Assembly (NCBI RefSeq): GCF_012932675.1
Contig: NZ_JAAIIF010000013.1
Coordinates: forward strand, 1-64,000
From: Bifidobacterium erythrocebi
GTDB taxonomy: Bacteria > Actinomycetota > Actinomycetes > Actinomycetales > Bifidobacteriaceae
DNA: 64,000 bases
Direction of reading: 5' to 3'
Part shown: piece by piece, positions 1 to 8,476 of the stretch
How positions within the stretch are numbered: position 1 is the stretch's first letter
Layout of the letters: every line of letters starts with the position of its first letter
Notes under the pieces: generated by a model
Told to the model about the DNA's origin: nothing
Databases searched by the model: none
The model's input: the letters and a program-made list of their open reading frames with translations, nothing else
Position numbers and translations under genes: made by a program

Positions 1-166
1 GGTCGCGCTGCTCGCGCCCCTGACGGGCGGCCTGGCCGTGATGCTGTGCCTGGACGCGGCCCGGCCCGGCCGGCGCCCCAGGGCCGCGGAACGCTGGGAA
101 GGCGAACTCCATCGGATCGCGCGAGCCGCGACCATCCGGCCAGGCAAAACGGAAACAGACGAATAA
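1..166 (+). CDS. 3' end of an unrecognised gene (partial)
   Basis: The window opens inside a gene. The frame beginning at base 2 reads 54 codons to a TAA at 164-166, with almost every third base G or C, which marks it as the coding frame. The visible tail has a short hydrophobic stretch (VALLAPLTGGLAVMLCL) followed by an Arg/Pro-rich, then Glu/Arg-rich cytoplasmic-looking end. It could be the C-terminus of a membrane protein such as a transporter permease, but there is too little to name it. A hairpin 35 bp downstream would end its transcript. Confidence 0.55.
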   Translation, partial: VALLAPLTGGLAVMLCLDAARPGRRPRAAERWEGELHRIARAATIRPGKTETDE

Positions 167-200
167 ACCAGCTGCATCAAGAAAATATGCAATCAACAGA

Positions 201-230
201 AAAGCCCGGAGGCGACAACCTCCGGGCTTT
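201..230. terminator. Rho-independent-type hairpin
   Basis: A perfect 12-bp stem AAAGCCCGGAGG / CCTCCGGGCTTT surrounds a 6-nt loop. It follows the partial gene ending at 166. The T-run after it is weak on both strands. Confidence 0.65.
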
Positions 231-503
231 AGAGAGAGAAGAGAGAAGAAGGGGACTCAATTATCGGGAACCTTGCGGTTCGGGGCTTTTTGCAGCTGAG
301 ACACAGTTAACCTCCCCAACCTTCAGGAACCACCATGTTTTTCTGCGAGTTTCCTGAGAATCCACGCTCCTTGGCACGCACGGCCGCATGCTCGCAACCA
401 CATGCCTGCAGTCGCACGCCTACAGTCACATGCCCGCCACAATCCACATGCCTGGAATCCGCACTCCCCCACCAAGCGCGTATCCCATATCCACATCCAC
501 ACG

Positions 504-535
504 CAAACACAAACACAAACACAAACACAAACACA
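504..535. repeat. Hexanucleotide microsatellite (AAACAC)n
   Basis: About five tandem AAACAC units lie directly beside the hairpin at 538-557. Read on the minus strand they give a GTGTTT-rich tail after the hairpin, so they supply the U-rich part of the terminator for the UPF0210 gene. Confidence 0.8.
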
Positions 536-537
536 AC

Positions 538-557
538 GGCCCCTCCGCGGAGGGGCC
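538..557 (-). terminator. Terminator of the ACT/UPF0210 operon
   Basis: Self-complementary GGCCCCTCCGCGGAGGGGCC is followed on the minus strand by the T-rich GTGTTT repeat tract. It lies 30 bp beyond the UPF0210 stop codon. Confidence 0.7.
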
Positions 558-586
558 GAAGCAATGCACTCATGCGTGAAGATGCG

Positions 587-1951
587 CTAGTTCTTGAAGG
601 AGTGGATCGGCGCCGGAATGCGGCCGCCACGGGTCACGAAGGCCTCGCAACTGGTCTGGTTCACCGGAATGATCGGCGCATAGCCCATCAGGCCGCCGAA
701 GTTGGCCATCTCGCCCACGCCCTTGCCTTCCACCGGAATCACGCGCACGGCGGTGGTCTTCTGGTTGACCATGCCAATGGCGGCCTCGTCGGCGATGATG
801 CCGGAAATGGTGGATGCGGTGGTGTCGCCGGGGATGGCGATCATGTCAAGACCGACGGAGCATACGCAGGTCATGGCCTCAAGCTTTTCGATCTTCAGGC
901 AGCCGTTGGTGGCCGCATCGATCATGTTCTTGTCTTCGGAAACCGGGATGAACGCGCCGGACAGGCCGCCCACGTAGGAGGACGCCATGATGCCGCCCTT
1001 CTTCACCTGGTCGTTGAGCATGGCGAGCGCCGCGGTGGTGCCCGGAGCTCCGACCTGTTCGAGGCCGATCTTCTCCAGCACTTCGCCGACGGAATCACCC
1101 ACGGCCGGGGTCGGGGCGAGCGAGAGATCGATGATGCCGAACGGTATGCCAAGGCGACGGGAGGCTTCCTGAGCCACCAGCTGGCCGACGCGCGTGATCT
1201 TGAACGCAGTGCGCTTGATGGTTTCGCACAGGAACTCGAAGTCCTTGCCCTTGGCCTCGTCCAATGCACGGGAGACCACGCCCGGGCCGGAAACGCCGAC
1301 GTTGATCACGGCATCGCCTTCGGTCACGCCGTGGAAGCCGCCGGCCATGAACGGATTGTCGTCGGGGGCGTTGCAGAACGCCACGAATTTCACGCAGCCG
1401 TAGGAGTCGTTGTCGGCGGTGGCGTGCGCGATGTCCTTGATGATGTGGCCGAGCAGTTCGACGGAGTTCATGTCGATGCCGGTCTTGGTGGAGCCCACGT
1501 TCACGGAGGAGCACACGATGTCGGTTTCGGAAAGCGCCTGCGGCAGGGAGCGTATGAGCATCTCCTCGGCCGGGGTCATGGACTTGGACACGAGCGCGGA
1601 GTAGCCGCCGATCAGGTCGACGCCGACCTTCTTGGCCGCGCGGTCGAGTGCGTGCGCGATCTTGACGAAATCCTCGGAGCTCTTGCAAGAGCTTGCGCCG
1701 ACCAGCGAGATCGGGGTGACGGTGATGCGCTTGTTGACGATCGGGATGCCGTAGTCGCGTTCGATGGCCTGGCCGGTGGATACGAGATCCTTGGCATAGG
1801 TGGTGATCTTGTTGTAGATGTTCTCGCAGACCTCGTCGACGCTGTCGGCGGCGCAGTCCAGCAGGCTGATGCCCATGGTGATGGTGCGCACGTCGAGCTT
1901 CTCCTGCTCGATCATCTTGTTGGTCTCGTGGACCTCCATGATATTCAGCAT
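587..1951 (-). CDS. UPF0210 (DUF711) family protein
   Basis: This 454-residue protein matches the UPF0210/DUF711 family across its length, including the Gly-rich segments [11 protein letters not shown] and [15 protein letters not shown]. The family is structurally known but has no established biochemical function. 'PFL family' labels in databases reflect fold similarity, not proven pyruvate formate-lyase activity. The start ATG has an AAGGAAG ribosome site about 5 nt upstream. The gene lies 57 bp downstream of the ACT-domain gene on the same strand, a pairing also seen in Firmicutes (UPF0237-UPF0210). The ACT partner may therefore sense an amino acid and control it. That role is inferred. Confidence 0.9.
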   Translation of the reverse strand: MLNIMEVHETNKMIEQEKLDVRTITMGISLLDCAADSVDEVCENIYNKITTYAKDLVSTGQAIERDYGIPIVNKRITVTPISLVGASSCKSSEDFVKIAHALDRAAKKVGVDLIGGYSALVSKSMTPAEEMLIRSLPQALSETDIVCSSVNVGSTKTGIDMNSVELLGHIIKDIAHATADNDSYGCVKFVAFCNAPDDNPFMAGGFHGVTEGDAVINVGVSGPGVVSRALDEAKGKDFEFLCETIKRTAFKITRVGQLVAQEASRRLGIPFGIIDLSLAPTPAVGDSVGEVLEKIGLEQVGAPGTTAALAMLNDQVKKGGIMASSYVGGLSGAFIPVSEDKNMIDAATNGCLKIEKLEAMTCVCSVGLDMIAIPGDTTASTISGIIADEAAIGMVNQKTTAVRVIPVEGKGVGEMANFGGLMGYAPIIPVNQTSCEAFVTRGGRIPAPIHSFKN

Positions 1952-2008
1952 GGTTCTTCCTTATGGTTGCTCGGATTCGAAGATTCGGTTACTTGCCTGG
2001 CGTGCGGC

Positions 2009-2281
2009 TCAGACGCGGTGCATCTTGGTGAAGATCTCTTCACGCTGGCAGCGGATGCGCACGCCGATCTCCTCGCCGAGCTTGTCGAGATCGTCGACGA
2101 CGGTGCCGAATTCCTCGTCGGCGTTGGAGTAGTCCACAATCATCATCATGTTGAAGAAACCGTCGATGATGGTCTGCGAAATGTCGAGTACGTTGACCTT
2201 GTGCGCGGAAAGATAGGTGCAGACGCGTGCGATGATGCCGACAGTGTCCTGACCGACGACGGTGATGATTGCCTTGTTCAT
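2009..2281 (-). CDS. ACT domain protein, UPF0237 family
   Basis: A 90-residue stand-alone ACT domain. The first 35 residues (MNKAIITVVGQDTVGIIARV) show the ACT beta-alpha-beta start with the G-x-D-T-V-G-I-I-A loop that binds small ligands, usually amino acids. The rest is the second half of the fold. Start: ATG with AGGGAG 5 nt upstream. It heads a two-gene unit with the UPF0210 gene, so it is probably its regulatory partner. No catalytic residues are present, and the ligand is unknown. Confidence 0.9.
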   Translation of the reverse strand: MNKAIITVVGQDTVGIIARVCTYLSAHKVNVLDISQTIIDGFFNMMMIVDYSNADEEFGTVVDDLDKLGEEIGVRIRCQREEIFTKMHRV

Positions 2282-2653
2282 GGAACTCCCTAATCGTTAG
2301 GTGCGAATATCCAGTTACCGCCTCGGCGAATTGCCGGACGTGCCCCCAAGTATAGGAAACGCACGCGCCAAAACGCCCTTCTCCCCCGCTTTGCGCATTA
2401 CATGGTGAGACGCCACACGCGCATGTCAGTGGTCAAACGTTTACCTAGGCCGTCACCGCCCACGGATTCACCCGCGCTGTGTCGCAACACAGCATGACAT
2501 GCAACATCCGCCGGCAAATTACAACGCAGCGCACATACGTGCCCATATCTCGCACATATCGTGTACATACCCCTGCACATACGGCAGCGGCCCCGCACCC
2601 GCCGTGTCACAAGGAACACGCAGGAACGGGGCCGCCGGATACGGCTCTGCGTC
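2282..2653. other. Intergenic region between ACT operon promoter and fructan operon end
   Basis: About 370 bp without a gene. It contains the upstream region of the ACT/UPF0210 unit at the left and the terminator of the fructan operon at 2587-2635. Short ORFs here lack codon bias and ribosome binding sites. Confidence 0.6.
2587..2635 (-). terminator. Terminator hairpin after the GH32 gene
   Basis: Outer arms GCGGCCCCG (2587-2595) and CGGGGCCGC (2627-2635) enclose a second short stem CGTGT/ACACG. The element lies 19 bp beyond the GH32 stop. The T-run is poor, so it may partly serve as a 3' stabiliser. Confidence 0.55.
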
Positions 2654-4567
2654 TTAGCGCCAAATACCGTTCAATGCACGCGCATCAACCGCATCGATCT
2701 TGCCGGACGACGCGATGCGAAGCTCACCGTCGCCATCGGCGCCTTGGAACAGCATGCTTCCTGCCGCCTGACCGCCATTGAGGAACACTTCGACAACATT
2801 GCGGTCGAAGAACACCTCCACCTGGCGAACATCGGTGATGCCGCTGTCGAAGTCGACATCCTCCACCGCAGTGCCCTTGGCCACCAGGCGGGTCACGCCA
2901 TCAGCGCGCTGCAGCAGCAGTTCGGTCGGCCTGCCGTCCTGCGGGTTGACACCCTTCGCCAGCACCATGATGGCATCGGCGTCATCCGCCAGATGCACGT
3001 TCGCATAGTATGCGTTGCCGGGAGCCGTAACCACCATATCCCCGCCATCGCCGTGCACGGCAAGACGCTCGCCGAGCAGCTCACGGTACACTTCGCTCAC
3101 CGGCTTGCTGTACAGTCTGCCGTCACGCACATGCAATTCGCGCGGCAGCGACATCATGCCGTTGGCCAGGCACGGCTGCTCAACACGCATCGCCGGGAAG
3201 TCGGTATACCAGCCGAATACGATGCGACGGCCGTTATCGTCGACGAAGCTTTGCGTGGCGTAATATCCGGTGCCGAAATCGCACCAGTCGCTGGCCTTGA
3301 CATCCAGTTTCGGACCATTATCGGTATTCACCAAGTCGCCGGCATACCAGCGCACCTGCTGGAAACGTCCCTGCTTGTCGCGGTAATGCATCAGCGCGCC
3401 CACGGCAACCGTCGTACCGTCGACCTGGAACAGGTCAGGGCATTCGTAGGTGCGAGACAGCTGATGGCCGAAATCGGCGAGCACCGGCCCTTCGTAGCGC
3501 CATGTCACGTTACGCTTGAGCGGCTTCTTCGCGGAGAACAACGTCATGGCGGGAACGGTGGCGTTATTCGGCTGGTCGACGCCCGGCTTGCCCTGCGGGG
3601 AGTAGGTGAACCAGCCACCGGTATTCTGGGTGCTGATGCCGGGAACCGCACTATCGGCGGCGTCTGCGCCAAATTCCGATACCGGCAGATTGGTGGCGGT
3701 TACCATATAGGCACGATCCGGGTCGAGCGCCTCGCCGCCCATGCCGCATTCAACCTTCGGATCACGGAAGTCATAGCCAAAATCGTCATTCGCACGCAGC
3801 GCCACCGGCGATTCCACGCGAACATGCACGCCGTCCTCGCACAGGCAGGTGGTCTGGTATTCGGTGACGGAGGATTCGTCGCCGCGGGTTTCCAGATGAC
3901 GGGTCAGGTACAGGCGGATGGCGCTTGCCTCGTTGCCGGCGACCGGATTGTCATGCTCGTCCACGGTCACGGCCGAACCGGAGAACGCGCCGCCGACGAT
4001 ACGCTCGTCGGTGTGCAGTTCGGGCTGCGGTTCAAGGAAGACCGGCAGATGAGTCCAATGCACCAGATCACGGCTTACCGCGTGTCCCCAATGCATATTG
4101 TCCCAGCCGAAACCATACGGGTTGAGCTGGAAGAACAGGTGGTAGCGCCCTTGGAACTGGCACAGGCCGTTCGGATCGTTCATCCAACGTGCGAACGGTT
4201 CGAAATGCGCGCCCGAACGCCCGAAACGGTTGTAGATCTGTTCCAGCGTGGGCTGTGCAGGCCAATCGGTGTCGCTTGGATTCATGTTCACGTAGCGAAC
4301 GCCGTTGTCAAGCAGGTCATCGCATTCGGAAAGGTAGCCGAAGCGTACAACCAGGCCGCTTGCCGCCACGGTGACGGTGGATTTCTGCGGCACCGCAATG
4401 GAGAAATGATGCCTGCGTTCGGCGATGGGCATGGTGTGCGCCGCGATTGCGACGCCGTTGCCGTCCGCAACGGTGACGACGGCGTTCCCCTCGCCACAGC
4501 GTTCGGCGAACAGATCGAGCTGCCGGTAGCCGCCGGTTTCGATGGAGATGGAATAGGTATTCGACAT
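2654..4567 (-). CDS. GH32 beta-fructofuranosidase
   Basis: A 637-residue glycoside hydrolase family 32 enzyme that cleaves terminal beta-linked fructose from sucrose and fructo-oligosaccharides/inulin-type fructans. It has no signal peptide, so it acts in the cytoplasm on imported sugar. The three catalytic signatures are visible: WMNDPNG with nucleophile Asp131, FRDPKV (the RDP transition-state Asp), and ECPDLFQVDG with the acid/base Glu. About 115 residues of beta-rich sequence precede the catalytic domain and a C-terminal beta-sandwich follows it. GH32 enzymes of this sort are often 500-530 aa, so the N-terminal part is an addition. It is the last gene of the fructan operon, 68 bp after the LacI gene, with GAGGGG as ribosome site. 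Confidence 0.93.
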   Translation of the reverse strand: MSNTYSISIETGGYRQLDLFAERCGEGNAVVTVADGNGVAIAAHTMPIAERRHHFSIAVPQKSTVTVAASGLVVRFGYLSECDDLLDNGVRYVNMNPSDTDWPAQPTLEQIYNRFGRSGAHFEPFARWMNDPNGLCQFQGRYHLFFQLNPYGFGWDNMHWGHAVSRDLVHWTHLPVFLEPQPELHTDERIVGGAFSGSAVTVDEHDNPVAGNEASAIRLYLTRHLETRGDESSVTEYQTTCLCEDGVHVRVESPVALRANDDFGYDFRDPKVECGMGGEALDPDRAYMVTATNLPVSEFGADAADSAVPGISTQNTGGWFTYSPQGKPGVDQPNNATVPAMTLFSAKKPLKRNVTWRYEGPVLADFGHQLSRTYECPDLFQVDGTTVAVGALMHYRDKQGRFQQVRWYAGDLVNTDNGPKLDVKASDWCDFGTGYYATQSFVDDNGRRIVFGWYTDFPAMRVEQPCLANGMMSLPRELHVRDGRLYSKPVSEVYRELLGERLAVHGDGGDMVVTAPGNAYYANVHLADDADAIMVLAKGVNPQDGRPTELLLQRADGVTRLVAKGTAVEDVDFDSGITDVRQVEVFFDRNVVEVFLNGGQAAGSMLFQGADGDGELRIASSGKIDAVDARALNGIWR

Positions 4568-4635
4568 AGTAGACCCCTCTACACGTGTGAAATGAATATG
4601 GAAAATGGATGGAAATACTCAAAGACGCAGTGCCG

Positions 4636-5724
4636 TCAGGAAACGATCGAATCGCGTTCGATGATGCGGCAACGCAACGGTGTCATCGGACCGTTCTCCG
4701 AATGCCTGATCGAATCCTCACTGCGTGCAAGGCTTGCCGTGGCGGCTTCATCGTCGATCATGGCAACCAGCTGCTGCACCGCTTCGAAGCCCATTTCGTA
4801 GTGAGGAAGCTCCAAGGTGGTCAACGCGGGCTTGAGCACGTCCGTAATGAGCGGCTGGTTGTCGATGCTGATCACGGAAACGTCGGTGCCGATGCCGACC
4901 GACCGCTCTCTGGCCGCCTCGTAGATGAAGGTCGCGCGCACATCGTTGAAGCAGAAGATGCCGTCCGGCTTGATCTCGTCGAACACGCGACCGGCTTCCG
5001 AAGCGGCGTTTGTGGCCTCTTCCACGTTGACGACCAACTGCTCGTCGAAGGGGATGCCCGCGTCCGCGAGCGCTCGGCGATACCCGGCGAACCGCTCCCC
5101 CTGGGCGATAATGGTGATTGAGGAACCGTAGTAAACGATGCGTTTGCAGCCGGCCTGAATCAGCCGATTGGTGGCATCGTACCCTGCCATTTCGTCGTCG
5201 GGGTAAATCGAGGGAATCTTGCGATTCTCGTCTTCGCTGTCGACGACGACCGTGGGACTGCCTTCGAGTTCGGCGGGGATCTCCACAACACGGTGGTACA
5301 TCATGGCATACAGGAAACCGTCCACGCGGTACTGCCGCAGAGCCGCGATCTCCTGGTTCTCCAGTTCCCGATCGTTTCCCGTGTTGACGGTGAGCAGAAT
5401 ATAGCCGAGTTTGCGCGCTGCCTCCTGCGCTCCCACCAGTACGCGCCCGGCATATGGCGTGGTGGCGATCTCATCGGTGATAAAGCCGAGGGCATACGAC
5501 CTGCTGGTGCGTAATGTGCGCGCCACGGAGTTCGGCTTGTATCCCATTGATTGGGCCGTTTCGCGCACTCGTTGCGCCACCGCCTTGCTGACGCGATTGC
5601 GGTCCTTGTTGTTCATGACCAATGACACGGTGCAAATGGAGACGCCGGCCTCTTTTGCGATGTCTTTGATCGATATCAATGGTTTTGCCTTGTCTGCTTG
5701 GCGGCTTTGTGAAGCGGATTCCAT
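4636..5724 (-). CDS. LacI-family transcriptional regulator of the fructan operon
   Basis: A 362-residue LacI/GalR repressor. The N-terminal helix-turn-helix begins at about residue 18 (ISIKDIAKEAGVSICTVSLVMNN), with the hinge helix after it (VAQRVRETAQSMGYKPNSVARTLR). A periplasmic-binding-protein-like effector domain follows. ATG at 5724 was chosen over the one at 5751 because AAAGGCGGG lies just upstream of it. The gene sits inside the operon it probably controls, between the YesL-like and GH32 genes. Operator-like 12-bp palindromes with a central CG overlap the operon promoter at 10204-10236, so autoregulation with release by a fructose-derived sugar is the likely scheme. Confidence 0.92.
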   Translation of the reverse strand: MESASQSRQADKAKPLISIKDIAKEAGVSICTVSLVMNNKDRNRVSKAVAQRVRETAQSMGYKPNSVARTLRTSRSYALGFITDEIATTPYAGRVLVGAQEAARKLGYILLTVNTGNDRELENQEIAALRQYRVDGFLYAMMYHRVVEIPAELEGSPTVVVDSEDENRKIPSIYPDDEMAGYDATNRLIQAGCKRIVYYGSSITIIAQGERFAGYRRALADAGIPFDEQLVVNVEEATNAASEAGRVFDEIKPDGIFCFNDVRATFIYEAARERSVGIGTDVSVISIDNQPLITDVLKPALTTLELPHYEMGFEAVQQLVAMIDDEAATASLARSEDSIRHSENGPMTPLRCRIIERDSIVS

Positions 5725-5759
5725 TGTATGCCCGCCTTTCTTTGACGACACTCTGCCGT

Positions 5760-6428
5760 TCAGCTTTTCGCGTATCGAATGCCCGGCTGCTCCCGGTCAT
5801 GGATGTCCATTCCCGGAATCCGGCCGAACGAGTACACGATCCACGCAGTGCAGAACATCGGTAGCGACATGCCGAACACCATGAGCAGACCCGGCCATTG
5901 CGCCCAGGCAAGGATCGCCAGCAGTGCGAGTCCGATCTGCAGCAGAGTGCACAGCGGACGGGCCACGATCATGGTCAGCGTTGTGCGGACGATCCACAGC
6001 GGACGTTCGTCGTAGTTCGCGCGCACCACCCAGACCAGCATGGTGAAGGCCAGCAATACCAGTGCCAGCACGAACAGTACGCCGGAAACCGCCACGTCGA
6101 ACGTTCCGCGTGCATGCCAGTTCATCATGTAGTAGTCGATGGCGAGCACCGCCCAGCATACGGCCAACGGCCAGCCGAAGAGATTCGCCTGCTTGAGCTC
6201 GTTTTTCCATGCGCCGTGGAAGATGCCCCATACTTCCTTGGCACGCATCGACCGATCCTCGGCACGCAGCCACGTGCGGAACGTGGTTTGCGCGGCGGCG
6301 CAGGATGGGAAGAATCCCAGCACCACGGCACCCAGCAGTGTGTGCACGAGCATGGCGATGTTCACCACGAAGATCGTGAGCAGCAGACGGCAGAACCGTT
6401 CATAGGCCACGGAAAAACGAGCGAGCAT
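5760..6428 (-). CDS. YesL-like (DUF624) membrane protein
   Basis: A 222-residue protein with about five hydrophobic segments (for example LLLTIFVVNIAMLVHTLLG and FVLALVLLAFTMLVWVV). It resembles the DUF624/YesL family, which is regularly encoded beside LplABC-type oligosaccharide ABC transporters. The N-terminal pattern of a conserved aromatic/Arg-containing loop after the first membrane pair fits that family. Its function is unknown; a role in transporter assembly or regulation is only inferred from context. Start ATG with AAAGGGA upstream, 16 bp after the permease stop. Confidence 0.8.
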   Translation of the reverse strand: MLARFSVAYERFCRLLLTIFVVNIAMLVHTLLGAVVLGFFPSCAAAQTTFRTWLRAEDRSMRAKEVWGIFHGAWKNELKQANLFGWPLAVCWAVLAIDYYMMNWHARGTFDVAVSGVLFVLALVLLAFTMLVWVVRANYDERPLWIVRTTLTMIVARPLCTLLQIGLALLAILAWAQWPGLLMVFGMSLPMFCTAWIVYSFGRIPGMDIHDREQPGIRYAKS

Positions 6429-6444
6429 GGCGAATCCCTTTCAA

Positions 6445-7383
6445 TCAGCCCTTGACGGCGCCGAGCATGACGCCCTTGTTGAAGTACTTCTGCAGGAACG
6501 GGTACAGCACCAGCAGAGGCAGGGTGGAGACGATGATGATGCCGAACTTGATCTGGTCGGCCGCCTGCTGTTGGGCCGCGGCGTTGACGTTCGTACCGGT
6601 ACCTTGCGCCACCAGCAGCAACTGCTGCAAGACCACCTGCAACGGCTGCTTCGAATCGTCGGTGATGTAGATCAAGCCTGTCATGAAGTCGTTCCAGTGG
6701 CCGACGAAGTAGTACAGGCCGATGACGGCGAGGATGGCGGAGCTCAACGGCAGCACGATCTTGAAGAAGTAGCCGAAGTAGCTCAGGCCGTCGATCTGCG
6801 CCGCGTCATGCAGCTCCTCCGGAATGGAGGTTTCGAAGAAGGAGCGTGCCACGATCACGTTGTACACGGAGACCGCGCCTGGCAGGATGAACACCCACAT
6901 GGTGTTGTTGATGCCGAGGGCCTTGTACAGCAAGTAGTTCGGGATCAGGCCGCCGCTGATGAACATGGTGACGGTGAACAGGAACATGATGACGCGGCGC
7001 GGCTTGAATTCGCGGCGGGACAGTGCGAAGGCGCAGGGGATGGTCACGGCCATGTTGACCGCGGTGCCGACCACCGAGTAGATGATCGTGTTGAGATAGC
7101 CCTGCCAGATGCGATGGTCGGTGAACACCTTCGCATAGCCGGCGAAGGTCACGCCCTTGGGCAGCAGTGACACTTCACCGCCGGCCACGGCGTTCGGATT
7201 GGAGAACGACGCGATGACCACGAACCACAGCGGGTAGAGCACTGCGACCACGGTGAATACCAGGAGCAGCACGATGACGAAGTCGACCGCCCAGTCGGCT
7301 GGGGTCTTCTTCTGCCGTACATGCTTGTTCCAGGGAATATCGTTCGTATTGCGGGCAACGGCCCCGGTTGTTGTTGCAGACAT
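6445..7383 (-). CDS. Sugar ABC transporter permease (LplC/YtcP type)
   Basis: A 312-residue inner-membrane permease of the carbohydrate uptake family 1, with six membrane spans. The EAA loop that docks the ATPase is seen as DAAQIDGLSYFGYFFKIVLP at about two thirds of the length. The ribosome site is AGGAGG. It forms a heterodimer with the permease encoded just upstream. No ATPase gene is present in the operon, which fits use of a shared MsmK/UgpC-type ATPase encoded elsewhere (known for many such importers, inferred here). Confidence 0.92.
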   Translation of the reverse strand: MSATTTGAVARNTNDIPWNKHVRQKKTPADWAVDFVIVLLLVFTVVAVLYPLWFVVIASFSNPNAVAGGEVSLLPKGVTFAGYAKVFTDHRIWQGYLNTIIYSVVGTAVNMAVTIPCAFALSRREFKPRRVIMFLFTVTMFISGGLIPNYLLYKALGINNTMWVFILPGAVSVYNVIVARSFFETSIPEELHDAAQIDGLSYFGYFFKIVLPLSSAILAVIGLYYFVGHWNDFMTGLIYITDDSKQPLQVVLQQLLLVAQGTGTNVNAAAQQQAADQIKFGIIIVSTLPLLVLYPFLQKYFNKGVMLGAVKG

Positions 7384-7395
7384 GATTGCTGCCTC

Positions 7396-8370
7396 CTAGA
7401 AAATGCTCGTATCGGAAACGCGCTTGGCGATCGCGTTCGCGGTGATCAGGAAGACGAAGTTGATCAGGGTGTTGAACAGGCCGATAGCGGTCGAATACGA
7501 ATACTGGCCGTTAAGAATACCGATCTTGTAGGTGTAGGTCGCGATGACCTCGGTGGCCGGCATGTTCAGCGAGTTCTGCATCAGGTAGATCTTGTCGAAG
7601 CCCACGTTCAGCACGGAACCCATGTTCATGATGAGCAGGATCGCGCAGGTCGGCATGATGGCCGGCAGGTCGACGTAGCGGATCAGCTGCAGACGACCGG
7701 CGCCATCGATCTTCGCGGCCTCGTACAGCGAGGTGTCCACGCCGGCGAGCGCAGCCAGGTAGATGATGGAGTTCCAGCCGACGTGCTGCCAGACTTCGGA
7801 GATCCAGTAGACGGCGGTGATGGCGCTGGTGGAGCCCATCAGCGATTCGTCGCCGAAGAAGCGGCCCAGGATGCCGGAGCCCGGGGACAGGAAGATGTTC
7901 AGCATCGAGACGATGACCACCACGGAGATGAAGTGCGGCATGTAGGTGACGGTCTGCACGAAGCCCTTGATCTTCTTCGAGCCGATCTGGTTGATGAGCA
8001 GGGCCAGAATGATCGGGAAGATGAAGCCCATGACCAGCGTCCACAGGGAGATGCGGATGGTGTTGGTCATGATCTCGCCGAAGAGCGGGTTATGGAAGAA
8101 TTCGTTGAAATATTTGAGCCCTACGAACTTGCCGCCGGTCAGGCCCTTGGTCGGGTCGAACTCGCGGAAGGCAAGCTGGATGCCCCACATCGGCACGTAG
8201 GCGAACAGGCCTACGAAGAACAGGGCGGGAGCGGTGAGGATCCACAACTGCCAGTAGCGGCGGAAGTGATCGGCGATGCGGTCGAACAGACCGGGCTTAT
8301 TGCGTGCCGCCGCTGCGTTGACGCTTCCGGTCTGTAGCGCGGCGCCTTTCGATGATTGCATTGCAGGCAT
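7396..8370 (-). CDS. Sugar ABC transporter permease (LplB/YteP type)
   Basis: A 324-residue permease with six spans and the EAA motif EAAKIDGAGRLQLIRYVDLP. ATG at 8370 (MPAMQSSKG) was preferred to the in-frame ATG at 8427, because the longer form would start inside the loop of a strong hairpin (8402-8464) and has no good ribosome site. At 8370 a TGGAG lies about 8 nt upstream. It pairs with the next permease, 12 bp away, and receives substrate from the upstream binding protein. Confidence 0.9.
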   Translation of the reverse strand: MPAMQSSKGAALQTGSVNAAAARNKPGLFDRIADHFRRYWQLWILTAPALFFVGLFAYVPMWGIQLAFREFDPTKGLTGGKFVGLKYFNEFFHNPLFGEIMTNTIRISLWTLVMGFIFPIILALLINQIGSKKIKGFVQTVTYMPHFISVVVIVSMLNIFLSPGSGILGRFFGDESLMGSTSAITAVYWISEVWQHVGWNSIIYLAALAGVDTSLYEAAKIDGAGRLQLIRYVDLPAIMPTCAILLIMNMGSVLNVGFDKIYLMQNSLNMPATEVIATYTYKIGILNGQYSYSTAIGLFNTLINFVFLITANAIAKRVSDTSIF

Positions 8371-8401
8371 ATCGAAACTCCAATGATTGTTTGGCAAACA
8401 A

Positions 8402-8464
8402 AGGCAGGGTTTGCCGATTGATTCCAAAAAGGGATTAAAAAAAATCGTTCCGCAAACCCTGCCT
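8402..8464 (-). promoter_or_regulatory. Intercistronic stem-loop between binding protein and permease genes
   Basis: Perfect 13-bp arms AGGCAGGGTTTGC and GCAAACCCTGCCT enclose a loop with an A/T-rich run. It lies 12 bp beyond the binding-protein stop. In binding-protein-dependent operons such loops protect the first cistron's mRNA and lower permease expression. That role is inferred here. Confidence 0.75.
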
Positions 8465-8476
8465 GATTAACTATGG

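Larger units (their letters stand above)
167..586. other. Gene-free stretch between the first gene fragment and the UPF0210 gene
   Basis: This 420-bp interval holds two terminator hairpins (201-230 and 538-557), loosely repeated CACATGCC words at about 400-450 and a hexanucleotide tract at 504-535. No frame shows convincing codon bias or a ribosome binding site. The apparent ORFs here are read-throughs of the repeat tract or shadows of the neighbouring gene. Confidence 0.6.

Noticed and set aside
46..357. ORF in another frame over the first 357 bp
   Set aside because: Frame 2 to the TAA at 166 has GC3 bias and a hydrophobic segment; the other frame is Arg/Pro-rich, typical of an off-frame reading, and runs through the terminator.
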